A stretch of 64,000 nucleotides of DNA from Methylotenera sp. (GCF_029946165.1 NZ_JAQSDZ010000011.1:124001-188000), one strand, 5' to 3'; shown: positions 16,900 through 26,060, numbered from the stretch's first letter. Made by a program: numbers and translations. Notes: generated by a model from the letters alone, not told the origin.

Positions 16900-17652
16900 T
16901 TAGTGCTTAAACCCGTTTTGTTTAACTAGCTGCGCAATAATGTTACGCACTCGCACCATAGTTTGATTTAAATTCTCGACTAATTCTTCGTATTGAATAC
17001 CGTGAAGGCTATCTCCACGCCCTGCTGCGTGGTTGGCCACAGGGCAAATAGCCGCGTAACTGATGCCTAACTCTCGAGCGAGGGCAGCCTCTGGCATGCC
17101 AGTCATACCCACCATCGTGGCGCCGTCACGCTCAAGTCGATTGATTTCAGCAGCAGTTTCTAACCTTGGGCCTTGCATAGTTGCATATACACCTGTTGTG
17201 ACTAAAGGCTCACCTATCGCCTTAGCTGCTTGCTCCCATTTCGCACGTAAATCTGGGCAATATGGTTCAGTAAAATCAATATGCTTCACTGGCAAATCAA
17301 TTCCATCAAAATAGGTGCTTTTCCGACCATGCGTGTAATCAATAATTTGATGAGGCATTGCAATGACACCGGGCGCTAAGTCCTTATGAATGCCGCCTAC
17401 CGTGGCAACCGCAGCAATTTCAGTGACACCTTGTAAATGTAAGGCAGAAATGTTTGCACGATAATTGACCTGATGTGGCGGAATGGTATGGCCATTACCA
17501 TGACGCGCTAAAAACAATACTTCGCGACCTTCAATTTCACCAAATATGAGCGGCTGGGAAGGCTCGCCATAGGGTGTTCTTACAATCAAACGTCTTGTGA
17601 TTTCTAAATTATCTAACTGAGTTAAACCTGTACCGCCAATAATTGCTAACAT
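16900..17652 (-). CDS. mtnP: S-methyl-5'-thioinosine (or thioadenosine) phosphorylase
   Basis: A 250-residue purine nucleoside phosphorylase of the MTAP/MTIP family that cleaves the by-product of polyamine synthesis. Phosphate and ribose motifs are visible: IIGGTGL at the N-terminus, FLARHGNGHTIPPHQVNYRA near residue 48, and GPRLET then MVGMTGMPEAALARE near residues 165-190. Where human MTAP has two aspartates for adenine, this protein reads VANHAAG, like the Pseudomonas MTIP (PA3004), which prefers methylthioinosine. The 6-oxopurine preference is therefore likely but inferred. Upstream of def in the same direction. Confidence 0.85.
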   Translation of the reverse strand: MLAIIGGTGLTQLDNLEITRRLIVRTPYGEPSQPLIFGEIEGREVLFLARHGNGHTIPPHQVNYRANISALHLQGVTEIAAVATVGGIHKDLAPGVIAMPHQIIDYTHGRKSTYFDGIDLPVKHIDFTEPYCPDLRAKWEQAAKAIGEPLVTTGVYATMQGPRLETAAEINRLERDGATMVGMTGMPEAALARELGISYAAICPVANHAAGRGDSLHGIQYEELVENLNQTMVRVRNIIAQLVKQNGFKH

Positions 17653-17788
17653 TACTTACAACCTATCTGTGTGTGTATTTATCACTATGGCATGAGAAAA
17701 CCTTGATTGGCAAGCCCGAGAACTCTCAATTGCTTGATTAACTTCAGCGACTGCCGTTAAGTGCAATTGAAAATATGTGATTAAATCG

Positions 17789-18202
17789 TTAAGTCTTAAT
17801 GGTAAACGATTTTAAGGTTGTGAAAACTTCCGTTTGAATTAACCATTTTCCACTATTTAGCATTTGCCATTTTGCTGAGTAAACTCCAGCCACCAAAATA
17901 ATCTCTTGATCTTGAGAATACTTACCTGCCCAGCGTCCAAGTTCTTCAGCGCATGCAAATTTCTTACTAACACTTAATCTTGTAGTACGTCTTCTATAAC
18001 AAACTATGGGATCAGAGCTAAAGGATTCTGACCAGCGCCGATGTTGCTCTGCTATTCCTTGTGATTGAATACCACGCCCCGTCATCACAAAGTAGTCTGA
18101 GCTAAAGAAGGTACAAATAGCATCCACATCTCGACGCACAATGGCGTGGTTGTAGCGTTTTCTCGCCTCACAAATTTCGTGTTGATGATTAAGCTTTTTC
18201 AA
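17789..18202 (-). CDS. NTF2-like / SnoaL-fold protein
   Basis: A 137-residue single-domain protein of the DUF4440/SnoaL-like type, built on the NTF2 cone fold. The pattern RYNHAIVRRDVDAICTFFSSDYF at the N-terminus and a C-terminal GKWLIQTEVFTTL strand are typical. Such proteins bind small ligands or act as minor enzymes; nothing points to a substrate. The start used is a TTG at 18202 with a weak ribosome binding site and is uncertain. It follows the response regulator by 24 bases and may be in the same transcript. Confidence 0.65.
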   Translation of the reverse strand: MKKLNHQHEICEARKRYNHAIVRRDVDAICTFFSSDYFVMTGRGIQSQGIAEQHRRWSESFSSDPIVCYRRRTTRLSVSKKFACAEELGRWAGKYSQDQEIILVAGVYSAKWQMLNSGKWLIQTEVFTTLKSFTIKT

Positions 18203-18226
18203 TTAATTAAGTCTTGCTGAATGAAC

Positions 18227-18865
18227 CTATTTTTTTCTATGCGCCCAAACGGCTGCTTCAAGCCGACTGGTTAACTTTAACTTACTCAACAGATGTTTGA
18301 TGTGCACTTTTACGGTAGTGTCACTGATACCTAAAGACCTTGCGATGGTCTTATTATTTAAGCCATTTGCCAAACACTCTAGTATTTCCCTTTCACGTTC
18401 TGTTAAGGAAACTTCTTCCTCACTTCTGCTTAAAGATGGGCTGATTAGTGCATTTTTAAGAATCTCCGTTAAGCTCTCATGCAAAACCGTCACGCCGGAC
18501 ATTGCTTTTTTTAAATTATCACAAAGATCTTCTGGCTCCATGTCTTTTAATAAGTAGCCATCAGCACCAGCACGCAAAGCCTCAAGTAAATCGGCTTCAG
18601 CATCTGATACGGTTAACACAATACATTTTGATTCTAGCTTTGCTTCTTTAATATGTGAAAGGGTTTCGATACCATTCATGCCTTTCATATTTAAATCAAT
18701 CAGCACTAAGTCTGGCTTCAACTGCTCTACTAGCAACAACCCTTCGGCACCAGAGGCGGCCTCACCAATTACTACGAACGATGCATCAGCTGAAATCATT
18801 TGGCTAACACCCCTGCGGAATAAAGCATGGTCATCGATAATAATGACAGAGGTAGGTTTGGTCAT
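18227..18865 (-). CDS. Response regulator, NarL/FixJ family
   Basis: A 212-residue transcription factor with a receiver domain (about residues 6-120: acidic pair IIDDHALFRRG, phospho-acceptor aspartate in LIDLNMKGMNG, GYLLKD) and a C-terminal LuxR-type helix-turn-helix (LTEREREILECLANG to LTSRLEAAVWA, about 150-208). The ATG at 18865 was chosen because GGAG is seven bases upstream; the GTG at 18877 overlaps that site. It pairs with the NarX-like kinase 112 bases upstream. Two tandem 15-base repeats (18878-18908) precede the gene. Target genes unknown; the methylamine genes nearby are plausible. Confidence 0.92.
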   Translation of the reverse strand: MTKPTSVIIIDDHALFRRGVSQMISADASFVVIGEAASGAEGLLLVEQLKPDLVLIDLNMKGMNGIETLSHIKEAKLESKCIVLTVSDAEADLLEALRAGADGYLLKDMEPEDLCDNLKKAMSGVTVLHESLTEILKNALISPSLSRSEEEVSLTEREREILECLANGLNNKTIARSLGISDTTVKVHIKHLLSKLKLTSRLEAAVWAHRKK

Positions 18866-18977
18866 AATGCACTCCACTTATTGATGTTCATTTTATTGAT
18901 GCTCACTTTGTTTAATTTCTTTTTGGTTAACTTCATATTTTTACGCCTAAATTAATACTAATCTTCACTGTTTATAG

Positions 18978-20807
18978 CTATTTGGGATGAAATAATAGTC
19001 TGACCCGCGTTCCACCTAGGCGTCTGGGGAGTATGTCAATTTTTCCGCCTAGGCAATGCGCACGCTCCGTCATAATCGCCAAGCCGTAGTGATGCGGCTT
19101 AGTCTTGTCAAACGCTACGCCATTGCCATCATCATCAATCGTCACTATCACGTCTCCTGAAGACTGTAAGACAAGCGCAATGGTAACTTTTTCTGCACCC
19201 GAGTGACGCACGATGTTTGATAACGCTTCCCGTACGACATGCAGTAAATGAAACTCCTCATTAACGCTCAATCGACATTCTTGCAAACGATTATCAAGCG
19301 TAATATTCAAGCTCGATCGTTGGGAAAATTCTTCTATAGCCTCTTCCAACACATGATCAAGCCCGCGTACGTCCATCTGCACTCTAAATGTAGTCAGTAA
19401 CTCGCGTAATTCCCGATAGGCATTATCTAAACCTTCACGCATGTCATTGACGATAGCATCTGCACCAGACTCTATCAGTTGCGTACCAAAATTAGTCTGC
19501 AATCGTGCAATTTGAAACTTCATATACGACAGTGATTGCGCGAGTGAGTCATGCAGCTCTCTAGCAATCACTGCGCGTTCTTCTAATAATGCCACACGCC
19601 GACTTTCCTGTTCTTTGGCTTGGAAACCCATAGACAAAGCCAACATTTGAGCGGTCACTTCAAATAGTTGTAATTCTGTATCTTCAAAATAATGATTAGC
19701 TTCCGTTTCTAATAATAATATGCCCAACCAACCATTAGGGCTTGGCAGAGGAATCGTAATGCATTGCACACACTCACCTTTAATTAACTTAGTTTCGTGA
19801 TTGACCAAAATTTGATTATTACTTTCATCAAACATGCTCTCATCAAAGGTCAGTGGCCAATAGCTAGAGAACAGCGCGCGTTGTGCCGAGATTCTCGATC
19901 CTTTTTCACTAAAAACCAATGCTGCATTACTCACACCTAAAGTACGCTCAAGTGAATAAAGCGTCTTTTTAATGGTAAGTTCGCTTAGTCCTGAGTTTCC
20001 AATCAATTTAGTTAGCTTTAACAAGAAATCCTGTGAAAGAATCATTTTCCGCATTTTTTCAGTGCTGGTTTTATTGATCCACTTAGTTTCAACCTGAATA
20101 CCCTCAAGGCGGGCAGCCATTTCAGCAGTCAGCCTTTCAAGTAACTCAAATTCATCATCAAACTGCTTATTACCTTCACTTAAAATTAAACCATTGGGCA
20201 CAGAAGCAATTATTTTACCGAGTCGATTGACCAGAATATTCCATGACATCAACATAATGCAGGCGCTTATGCAAAACACGAGTATTAAGCATACAAGTTG
20301 AAGTAATGAAACTAAAGATTGCTTGATAACAATATCTTTTTCCGCAGCAGCAACAAAGTCGTCATAAGCCTTAATAACGCCCTGCCCTTTATCAATCAAT
20401 ATTTCTTTTTCATCTCCATGTACTCTTGTATTTGCAAAATCTTTTCGCGCAGATAATAGTTTTTTGTATGCAACATCTAACTTTGTATCTTTTTGATTTT
20501 TAGCCCATGAATATAAAACATCTTCAAACTCACTTTGACTTTCATTTAATCGATTAAAGATTTCTTCCTTTTGATTAAAGTTGCTTTCGAGTTGGCTTAC
20601 GCCTAATTTCCAAGTGGATTGATCCTGATATGCGCGATGAATAACGGAAAGATGATCTGGAATATAGTCAAACAAAAACAACGATCCCGCTTGCATCAAT
20701 AAAACCGCCAAGACCATAGAAACAACTAATGCATGTAAATTCGCATAAAGCTTATGTTTGATTAAAGATTTGCGTATTAATCTAAGAATATTCAAAATAT
20801 TTTGCAT
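18978..20807 (-). CDS. Membrane sensor histidine kinase, NarX-like (HisKA_3)
   Basis: A 609-residue sensor kinase. Membrane segments lie near residues 27-48 and 165-188, enclosing a periplasmic helical domain of about 115 residues. A HAMP-like linker and a GAF-like region (about 270-395) follow. The kinase part is of the HisKA_3 type: phospho-acceptor histidine in EERAVIARELHDSLAQSL near residue 413, then an ATPase domain with EALSNIVRHSGA and TIDDDGNG near residues 530-570. It partners with the NarL-like regulator. The periplasmic signal is unknown. Its 5' end overlaps the longest reading of the divergent PAS gene. Confidence 0.92.
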   Translation of the reverse strand: MQNILNILRLIRKSLIKHKLYANLHALVVSMVLAVLLMQAGSLFLFDYIPDHLSVIHRAYQDQSTWKLGVSQLESNFNQKEEIFNRLNESQSEFEDVLYSWAKNQKDTKLDVAYKKLLSARKDFANTRVHGDEKEILIDKGQGVIKAYDDFVAAAEKDIVIKQSLVSLLQLVCLILVFCISACIMLMSWNILVNRLGKIIASVPNGLILSEGNKQFDDEFELLERLTAEMAARLEGIQVETKWINKTSTEKMRKMILSQDFLLKLTKLIGNSGLSELTIKKTLYSLERTLGVSNAALVFSEKGSRISAQRALFSSYWPLTFDESMFDESNNQILVNHETKLIKGECVQCITIPLPSPNGWLGILLLETEANHYFEDTELQLFEVTAQMLALSMGFQAKEQESRRVALLEERAVIARELHDSLAQSLSYMKFQIARLQTNFGTQLIESGADAIVNDMREGLDNAYRELRELLTTFRVQMDVRGLDHVLEEAIEEFSQRSSLNITLDNRLQECRLSVNEEFHLLHVVREALSNIVRHSGAEKVTIALVLQSSGDVIVTIDDDGNGVAFDKTKPHHYGLAIMTERAHCLGGKIDILPRRLGGTRVRLLFHPK

Positions 20808-20873
20808 ATTTACTCTGGTTCTTTTTATACTCTAATACTGTCATATTACAGCTTCAAAATTGGGCATAACGTA

Positions 20874-22235
20874 ATGAGTATATTTATTTTTTCTACGCTA
20901 ATCATTGGTATTATTTTCTTTGTGATACTTGGTTCATGGTACAACATTCAAGGGCCTTTCTTACTACATGTTGTCATGTTAATTTCAACTGCCGTTGCTA
21001 TATTTTCTGCTGCACTTGTTATTATTATTCAGCCCTTATTCACCTCAAAGAAATTACGTATCAATCAAAATCTGAATCAAGAAGCAGCGTGGGGTCGAGA
21101 GGTTTCAAGCACCCTATCTTCACCTGCTGCCATGCTGGATGGCTATGTCGTAAAATTCATCAACACACCATTTCTCCAAATGCTAGGCATGGCCGATATG
21201 GCGGATCAAATTATCGGCATGCCCTTTACTAACTTGATACATCCTACAGATCATCAAAGCTTTGCTAACCTCAATGCTGAGGCTACAACAGGTAAAACTA
21301 ATAATGACCCAACAAAAATTCGATTAATTTGCGCCGACGGTACCACTTTACCTTCAAATGCCAGCCTTACTCGTATGCGCGAAGATGGTCAAAATAGCCT
21401 TACTCTCTTTCAATTCACACCAATTTCCGCAACCAGCCCATTAACAAACGATTTTGAATCTCAGTTTAACTACCACCTTATTATCGACAGATTAGAGGAA
21501 ATCGTTTTTCAAATTAGTGCGGAAGGTAAAATAATTTTCCTTAACCCCGCATGGGAAAATTTACTCGAACTCAAAGTTCATGACTGTCTAAATAAGTCAC
21601 TCTTGGAGTTTTTCCATCCTGAAGACAGACCTATGCTAGAGGCTAGACTAAATTCCTTAACACAAGGAAAAAGGTCTAACTGCACACTAGAAGCGCGACT
21701 TCTCTCAGTTCACGGCTATCCAAATTGGATTGTCATACGCGCAAAAGCCACCTCCTCCTCCGCTGGCGAAAGAACTAGCGTAATAGGCACCATGACCAAC
21801 ATCCAAAACAATAAAGAGGCTGAAGCAAGCATATTAGCGAGTCGTCGAGCATCTAACTCTTTATTAAGTCATATTCCAGCTTTAGTCTATCGTGGTCGAA
21901 ACGACCGTTTTTGGACATTTGAATATGTCAGCGACGGTTGTATCGACCTTACTGGTTATGACCCACAAGATTTTCTTAATGGCAATAATCTTAATTTCAA
22001 CTTAATCATTCACCCAGATGATAGGGCTGAAGTATGGGAATCAGTAAATCAGCAACTCGGACTAAGTGAAAAATTTAAACTCATTTACCGCATTGTCACC
22101 CGTAAAGGTGAAACCAAAGTCGTACAAGAGTATGGTCGAGGCATCTTCTCTAGTACAGGCGAACTATTAGCTCTGGAAGGTTTTATTACCGAAATTCCAG
22201 AGCAACAATTTAAAGTGAAATCGCTACTTAATTAA
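20874..22235 (+). CDS. Membrane-anchored PAS-domain protein without output domain
   Basis: About 453 residues from the ATG at 20874. Two membrane segments occupy the first 57 residues. Three PAS-type domains follow: about 80-190 (AAMLDGYVVKFINTPFLQMLGM), 205-330 (IFQISAEGKIIFLNPAWENLL, FFHPEDRPMLEARL) and 340-450 (WTFEYVSDGCIDLTGYDPQDF, IIHPDDRAEVW). No kinase, GGDEF, EAL or HTH domain follows, which is unusual. It is divergent from the NarX-like kinase and could pass a signal to it or to another partner by direct contact. An upstream start at 20802 overlaps the kinase gene and is less likely. Confidence 0.8.
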   Translation: MSIFIFSTLIIGIIFFVILGSWYNIQGPFLLHVVMLISTAVAIFSAALVIIIQPLFTSKKLRINQNLNQEAAWGREVSSTLSSPAAMLDGYVVKFINTPFLQMLGMADMADQIIGMPFTNLIHPTDHQSFANLNAEATTGKTNNDPTKIRLICADGTTLPSNASLTRMREDGQNSLTLFQFTPISATSPLTNDFESQFNYHLIIDRLEEIVFQISAEGKIIFLNPAWENLLELKVHDCLNKSLLEFFHPEDRPMLEARLNSLTQGKRSNCTLEARLLSVHGYPNWIVIRAKATSSSAGERTSVIGTMTNIQNNKEAEASILASRRASNSLLSHIPALVYRGRNDRFWTFEYVSDGCIDLTGYDPQDFLNGNNLNFNLIIHPDDRAEVWESVNQQLGLSEKFKLIYRIVTRKGETKVVQEYGRGIFSSTGELLALEGFITEIPEQQFKVKSLLN

Positions 22236-22242
22236 AAGTGAA

Positions 22243-22262
22243 CTAGATTAAAAGTAATCTAG
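22243..22262. terminator. Hairpin between convergent PAS and dmmC genes
   Basis: An eight base-pair perfect stem, CTAGATTA / TAATCTAG, with loop AAAG, eight bases after the PAS stop and nine before the dmmC stop. There is no strong T-run on either side, so terminator function is a probable reading from position. Confidence 0.45.
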
Positions 22263-22270
22263 CGAAAACA

Positions 22271-23311
22271 TTACTCCGGTTGAGTTCCTACATCCATAGC
22301 CGAACCGTCATCAAACTTAGAAAGCCACTCAACCATCATTGGGTGGAATTTAGTCATTCCTTTATATTCAATCAAATCTGGATGCATGGTTTTTTGAACG
22401 CGATGTAAGCGTTTTGCCCATCTTGGATAGCTGGAAAGCTCTTTTAAACTCATCAAGTAACAACGAATGCTGAAAACAATGGCATTGCTGCGTGGCAATC
22501 TGAATAAAGATTGTAATTCCACCCGAAGATGCACTTTATCAGCAACATTTTCTGGATTGACTGTATTCCGCTCGGTGCCCCATAGTGGGTAGTTTTCAGG
22601 CGAAGTGTCCAAGCGTGGATTTACTGTCATTGTCCAATTAAGTCTACGCACTGGGCTACCTAATTGTAGGTTGAGTAAATATTTAAGCGCTCTATCCATC
22701 ACGCCTAATTCAGTTGCGCGGGGCACTGGTGCGTGCCATTCTCTCCATGACATTCCCACGTTAAATGCTAAAGACCAGTCTGCCTGACTCGTGACAAAGC
22801 CGCCATCTGCATATAAAGTTTCATCGCGTTGGTCAAGTAAAACAAAATCACCTTGCACTTGTCGGCTCATAAATTCAAATGGATCCATTGGCATAGTTGA
22901 AGCATCACCAAATACAAAACTTTGCTTAATGTTTAATGGTTTGTTTTCCCATGTCCAATTCAAGCCATCTTTTTTTAACGAAAAATGCTCAGGGTAATCA
23001 TTTGATAGCGCCTCCATCGTCAGCTCAACAAAATCCCATTGCGCATCCATCATGTGCGGTAAAACTGCGTATCTACCGCGATCCAAGTCTAAAGTAATCT
23101 GCTTATCTAAACACTCTGCTACATAGTGTTCATCTACATCAAACGGAAATTCGCAAACAGTACCTTGCTTGCCTTTAACATGTGGTTCAATGTTGACCGA
23201 ATACATATACTGATCTTCTGCAAAGGGAAACGGAAAGCGTTTAATTGCACTGGGAGAGTTACTATATTTATAGTCATTGCGAAATGTTTCTTGTTTAAAT
23301 GCTAATGCCAT
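22271..23311 (-). CDS. dmmC: Dimethylamine monooxygenase haem subunit (DUF3445 / HODM alpha type)
   Basis: A 346-residue protein of the DUF3445 family, the haem-binding oxygenase subunit of haem-dependent oxidative N-demethylase and of bacterial dimethylamine monooxygenase. The family is recognised from FPFPFAEDQYMYSVNIEPH at the N-terminus, the central GGFVTSQADWSLAFNVGMSW and VNPRLDTSPENYPLWGTERN stretches, and IVFSIRCYLMSL. The ATG at 23311 has AAGGTG seven bases upstream. With the reductase and the dmmA-like gene it would convert dimethylamine, O2 and NAD(P)H to methylamine and formaldehyde. The letter C follows the dmmDABC gene order and is from memory. Confidence 0.82.
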   Translation of the reverse strand: MALAFKQETFRNDYKYSNSPSAIKRFPFPFAEDQYMYSVNIEPHVKGKQGTVCEFPFDVDEHYVAECLDKQITLDLDRGRYAVLPHMMDAQWDFVELTMEALSNDYPEHFSLKKDGLNWTWENKPLNIKQSFVFGDASTMPMDPFEFMSRQVQGDFVLLDQRDETLYADGGFVTSQADWSLAFNVGMSWREWHAPVPRATELGVMDRALKYLLNLQLGSPVRRLNWTMTVNPRLDTSPENYPLWGTERNTVNPENVADKVHLRVELQSLFRLPRSNAIVFSIRCYLMSLKELSSYPRWAKRLHRVQKTMHPDLIEYKGMTKFHPMMVEWLSKFDDGSAMDVGTQPE

Positions 23312-23392
23312 TTTGTTCACCTTAATTTTATATTTTCAATATCAAGTGGTTTTAAACACTTAAGCCAATCAATCTCTAGTCAATCTTTGGCG

Positions 23393-24346
23393 TTATAGAT
23401 CTAAAACCAATCGGTCACATCTAGCGCGAGAAACGCAAGGCATAATCTTTTTACCAGAGGCTTTTTCGGCGTCAGTTAAGAAATGATCGTGATGTAAAAG
23501 CGCACCATCTGATTCAAGTACATTAACTTCACAACGGCCACAAACACCGCCTCTACATAAGTAGTCAGCATCCACACCAGCGGCTTCGATAGCTTCAAGC
23601 ATGCTCATTTCGGCAGGCACATGCACTTCTATGTTAGATTTTGCCAGTTGAATTTTGAATGGCTCACCAATACCTGGTGAGAGAAATTGCTCGCTATGAA
23701 TATGATTCTCTGGCCAACCCAAATTTCTGGCAGCTTCAATGACTGCCACGACCATAGGATTTGGCCCGCAAACATATACATGGATACCTAATGGTTGTTT
23801 GCTGAGTAAATCAATCAGGTCTATTCGCTCATTTTTGCTATCGGCATAACAATGCAACTTATCATTGCAAATTGCCTTTAATTGCGCTGCAAATGCACCA
23901 TGTTCTGGTGATCTAAATGCATAATGCAACTCGAAATTTGAATTCAACCGATTTAAATCAACCAATTGCGACATAAATGGCGTGATGCCAATCCCACCTG
24001 CAATTAAGATATGTTTATGTGCTTTTTTTGCAAGAGAGAAAAGGTTAACTGGATAAGTAATTTGCAGCGAGGTGCCAACCTCAACACTCTCGTGCATAAA
24101 CACAGAGCCGCCTCTAGACTGCTCTTGTTTACGAACCGAGATATGATAAGCCTCAGTATCTACAGGTGAACCCATGAGTGAATATGGATTGCGATGTACC
24201 CTCCCCCCCACATTCATGGAGACTACCACATGGCTTCCACCTGAAAATGCCGGGAAAGGCGAACCGTCCTGTTTAACAAAAGTGAAGTGTTTAACTAGTG
24301 GCGTAACTTGCTCAACGGCAGCAACTTTAATATCAATCATACTCAT
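23393..24346 (-). CDS. dmmB: Dimethylamine monooxygenase reductase subunit (flavin, 2Fe-2S)
   Basis: A 317-residue oxidoreductase of the phthalate dioxygenase reductase / VanB type. It has a flavin-binding barrel (HRNPYSLMGSPVD near residue 57), a pyridine-nucleotide domain (ILIAGGIGITPFMSQL near residue 112, YVCGPNPMV near residue 195), and a C-terminal plant-type ferredoxin with cysteines CxxxxCxxC in YLCRGGVCGRCEV plus MPC near the end. It supplies electrons from NAD(P)H to the haem subunit. Its ATG overlaps the dmmA stop by four bases (ATGA), a sign of translational coupling. Confidence 0.87.
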   Translation of the reverse strand: MSMIDIKVAAVEQVTPLVKHFTFVKQDGSPFPAFSGGSHVVVSMNVGGRVHRNPYSLMGSPVDTEAYHISVRKQEQSRGGSVFMHESVEVGTSLQITYPVNLFSLAKKAHKHILIAGGIGITPFMSQLVDLNRLNSNFELHYAFRSPEHGAFAAQLKAICNDKLHCYADSKNERIDLIDLLSKQPLGIHVYVCGPNPMVVAVIEAARNLGWPENHIHSEQFLSPGIGEPFKIQLAKSNIEVHVPAEMSMLEAIEAAGVDADYLCRGGVCGRCEVNVLESDGALLHHDHFLTDAEKASGKKIMPCVSRARCDRLVLDL

Positions 24347-24939
24347 GGATATATTTCCTCTATATCTGGTAATTCACCTGGTGACTCAGCATCTATCATC
24401 AAGCCCATGTAGGCGCCTAACTGGCGTGAAAAGTGATCTCGTACAAAAAGCATACGGCCGCAGCCTCTACACTTCACAATATTGGTTGTAACGGCATGCG
24501 TGGTAGCTTTGCAATGAACACAATAAATAGGTCTTGCCAATGTGCCTGTCAGCTCTTTCATCATGCCAACATCTTCAATGCCGAACTTATTTGCCACTTT
24601 TGCTACTGACCATATAAAGTCTTCAGAGCCAGCAATATAAAGCCGCATACCCATACACATGCCCTGCAAGACGCTATCCAACTTAGTTAAAACCTCTTGC
24701 TCAGTTTCTAAGAGTTGCAAACCCTCAGGCACTACTTTTACAAGTGTTTTAGAATAATCTGCCTCAGCATGGGGCATATACAACACAGTGATTGCTTGCT
24801 TGGGATGCATTAACTGAAACAATTTCAACACCGCCATGCCACCCTGACCTTGCGCTACTACCAAATGCGAAGTGGCTTTTTCATGCCACAATAATGAAGT
24901 GTAAACAGGCTTGCTTCTAATCCAATATCCACGTTCCAT
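24343..24939 (-). CDS. dmmA: Dimethylamine monooxygenase subunit DmmA-like
   Basis: About 198 residues from the ATG at 24939, two bases after the dmmD stop; a longer reading to 25020 would run into dmmD and is rejected. The N-terminal part has a nucleotide-fold-like QGQGGMAVLKLFQLMHP. The C-terminus holds two CxxC pairs (YCVHCKA and VKCRGCGRML) and the characteristic LFVRDHFSRQLGAYMG tail, which I recognise as the DmmA-like domain. The cysteines could bind zinc or iron. It is required with the haem and reductase subunits in known dimethylamine monooxygenases; its exact task is not clear. Confidence 0.78.
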   Translation of the reverse strand: MERGYWIRSKPVYTSLLWHEKATSHLVVAQGQGGMAVLKLFQLMHPKQAITVLYMPHAEADYSKTLVKVVPEGLQLLETEQEVLTKLDSVLQGMCMGMRLYIAGSEDFIWSVAKVANKFGIEDVGMMKELTGTLARPIYCVHCKATTHAVTTNIVKCRGCGRMLFVRDHFSRQLGAYMGLMIDAESPGELPDIEEIYP

Positions 24940-24941
24940 GA

Positions 24942-26060
24942 TTAACCTTTCACTCTTTCTGGATATGTACGCAAGCGCATTGGATCGTAAAATGGCGTTT
25001 GAGCCACTCTTGCTTTGCAACTAGAATTTTTGCCGACTATTTCAACCTCAGAACCAATGGCTGAGTATTCAGGCTTGATATGCATCATCGCGATGGACTG
25101 CATTAAGTATTGGCTGTAACTGCTACTAGTAACAACACCAACTTCAATACCATTTTTCATGATTTTAGCGCCAGCTTCCACAGCCGTTGCACTTTGGCAA
25201 ACAATACCGCCTTGTTTAACGCGCTCCTTACCTTTGGACTTTAATGCAGCCGCTTTACCTGTATATTCAGCTGCTTTATCAAGATCAATTGCCCAACCTA
25301 GACCAGCTTCCCAAGGGGTTGTGTCACCCTCTGGCATTTCAAACGGAAAGAACTGCAAAGCAGCTTCTACTCTAGTTAACTCCAGACAATTCCAAGAGGC
25401 TGGCATGATGCCAAAAGCTTTTCCTAGCTCAAGGATTTTGTCCCAAATGGCGACCGTATCTTTTGCTGCACTATATATTTCATAGCCGCGTTCTGCTGCA
25501 TATCCACCACGGCCAATCATCACATCAATGCCAAATAAGGTAGTTTTAATAAAACTAAAATAGGGTAACTCGGACAATATAATGCCAACATGCGGCGTAA
25601 GAATTTCAAGCGATTTTGGACCTTGCAATGACAATACGTGCGTATCATCATCTTTTTGAACTTTAATGTTTTTTCCTACAGATAATTTACTTAAGTTTTC
25701 TGGTGTTTTACCACTTCCATGGGAGATTTTAAATTCATTGGCACCTAGACGAATAATCATAATATCGTCACACAAATCGCCAGCTTCATTCATTTCCACC
25801 GCGATAATGCCAGTGTTGATTTTAAGTTTGGTAATATCTTTGGCGACCATGGCATTTAATATCGCCTCAGCATCAGCACCAGTGACATCGACTAAGTTAA
25901 GTGCAGAAACATCGAATAAAGCTGCACGACTACGAACTGCAATCGTTTCATCATTGGGATCTGTGTTATAGCTCCAAGGAATGACCATGTCGTTCCATTT
26001 GTCGCCATCTAAACTGGATCCAAGCGTCGCGTGTCTATCGTTAAGAATAGAATTTCGCAT
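24942..26060 (-). CDS. dmmD: GcvT-like folate-dependent protein of the dimethylamine cluster
   Basis: A 372-residue aminomethyltransferase-family protein (GcvT fold). Typical stretches are SRAALFDVSALNLVDVTGADA near residue 43, VLSLQGPKSLEILTP near residue 148, ERGYEIYS near residue 191 and the PWEAGLGWAIDLDK region near residue 250. In dmmDABC clusters a GcvT-like gene is present and is thought to pass the released one-carbon unit to tetrahydrofolate, giving methylene-H4F rather than free formaldehyde. That role is inferred. The gene follows a strong hairpin after etfA and starts with AAGGA six bases before ATG. Confidence 0.8.
   Translation of the reverse strand: MRNSILNDRHATLGSSLDGDKWNDMVIPWSYNTDPNDETIAVRSRAALFDVSALNLVDVTGADAEAILNAMVAKDITKLKINTGIIAVEMNEAGDLCDDIMIIRLGANEFKISHGSGKTPENLSKLSVGKNIKVQKDDDTHVLSLQGPKSLEILTPHVGIILSELPYFSFIKTTLFGIDVMIGRGGYAAERGYEIYSAAKDTVAIWDKILELGKAFGIMPASWNCLELTRVEAALQFFPFEMPEGDTTPWEAGLGWAIDLDKAAEYTGKAAALKSKGKERVKQGGIVCQSATAVEAGAKIMKNGIEVGVVTSSSYSQYLMQSIAMMHIKPEYSAIGSEVEIVGKNSSCKARVAQTPFYDPMRLRTYPERVKG

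Noticed and set aside
24343-25020. N-terminally extended DmmA reading of 225 residues
   Set aside because: The first 27 residues overlap the end of dmmD in another frame; the ATG at 24939 two bases after the dmmD stop fits better.
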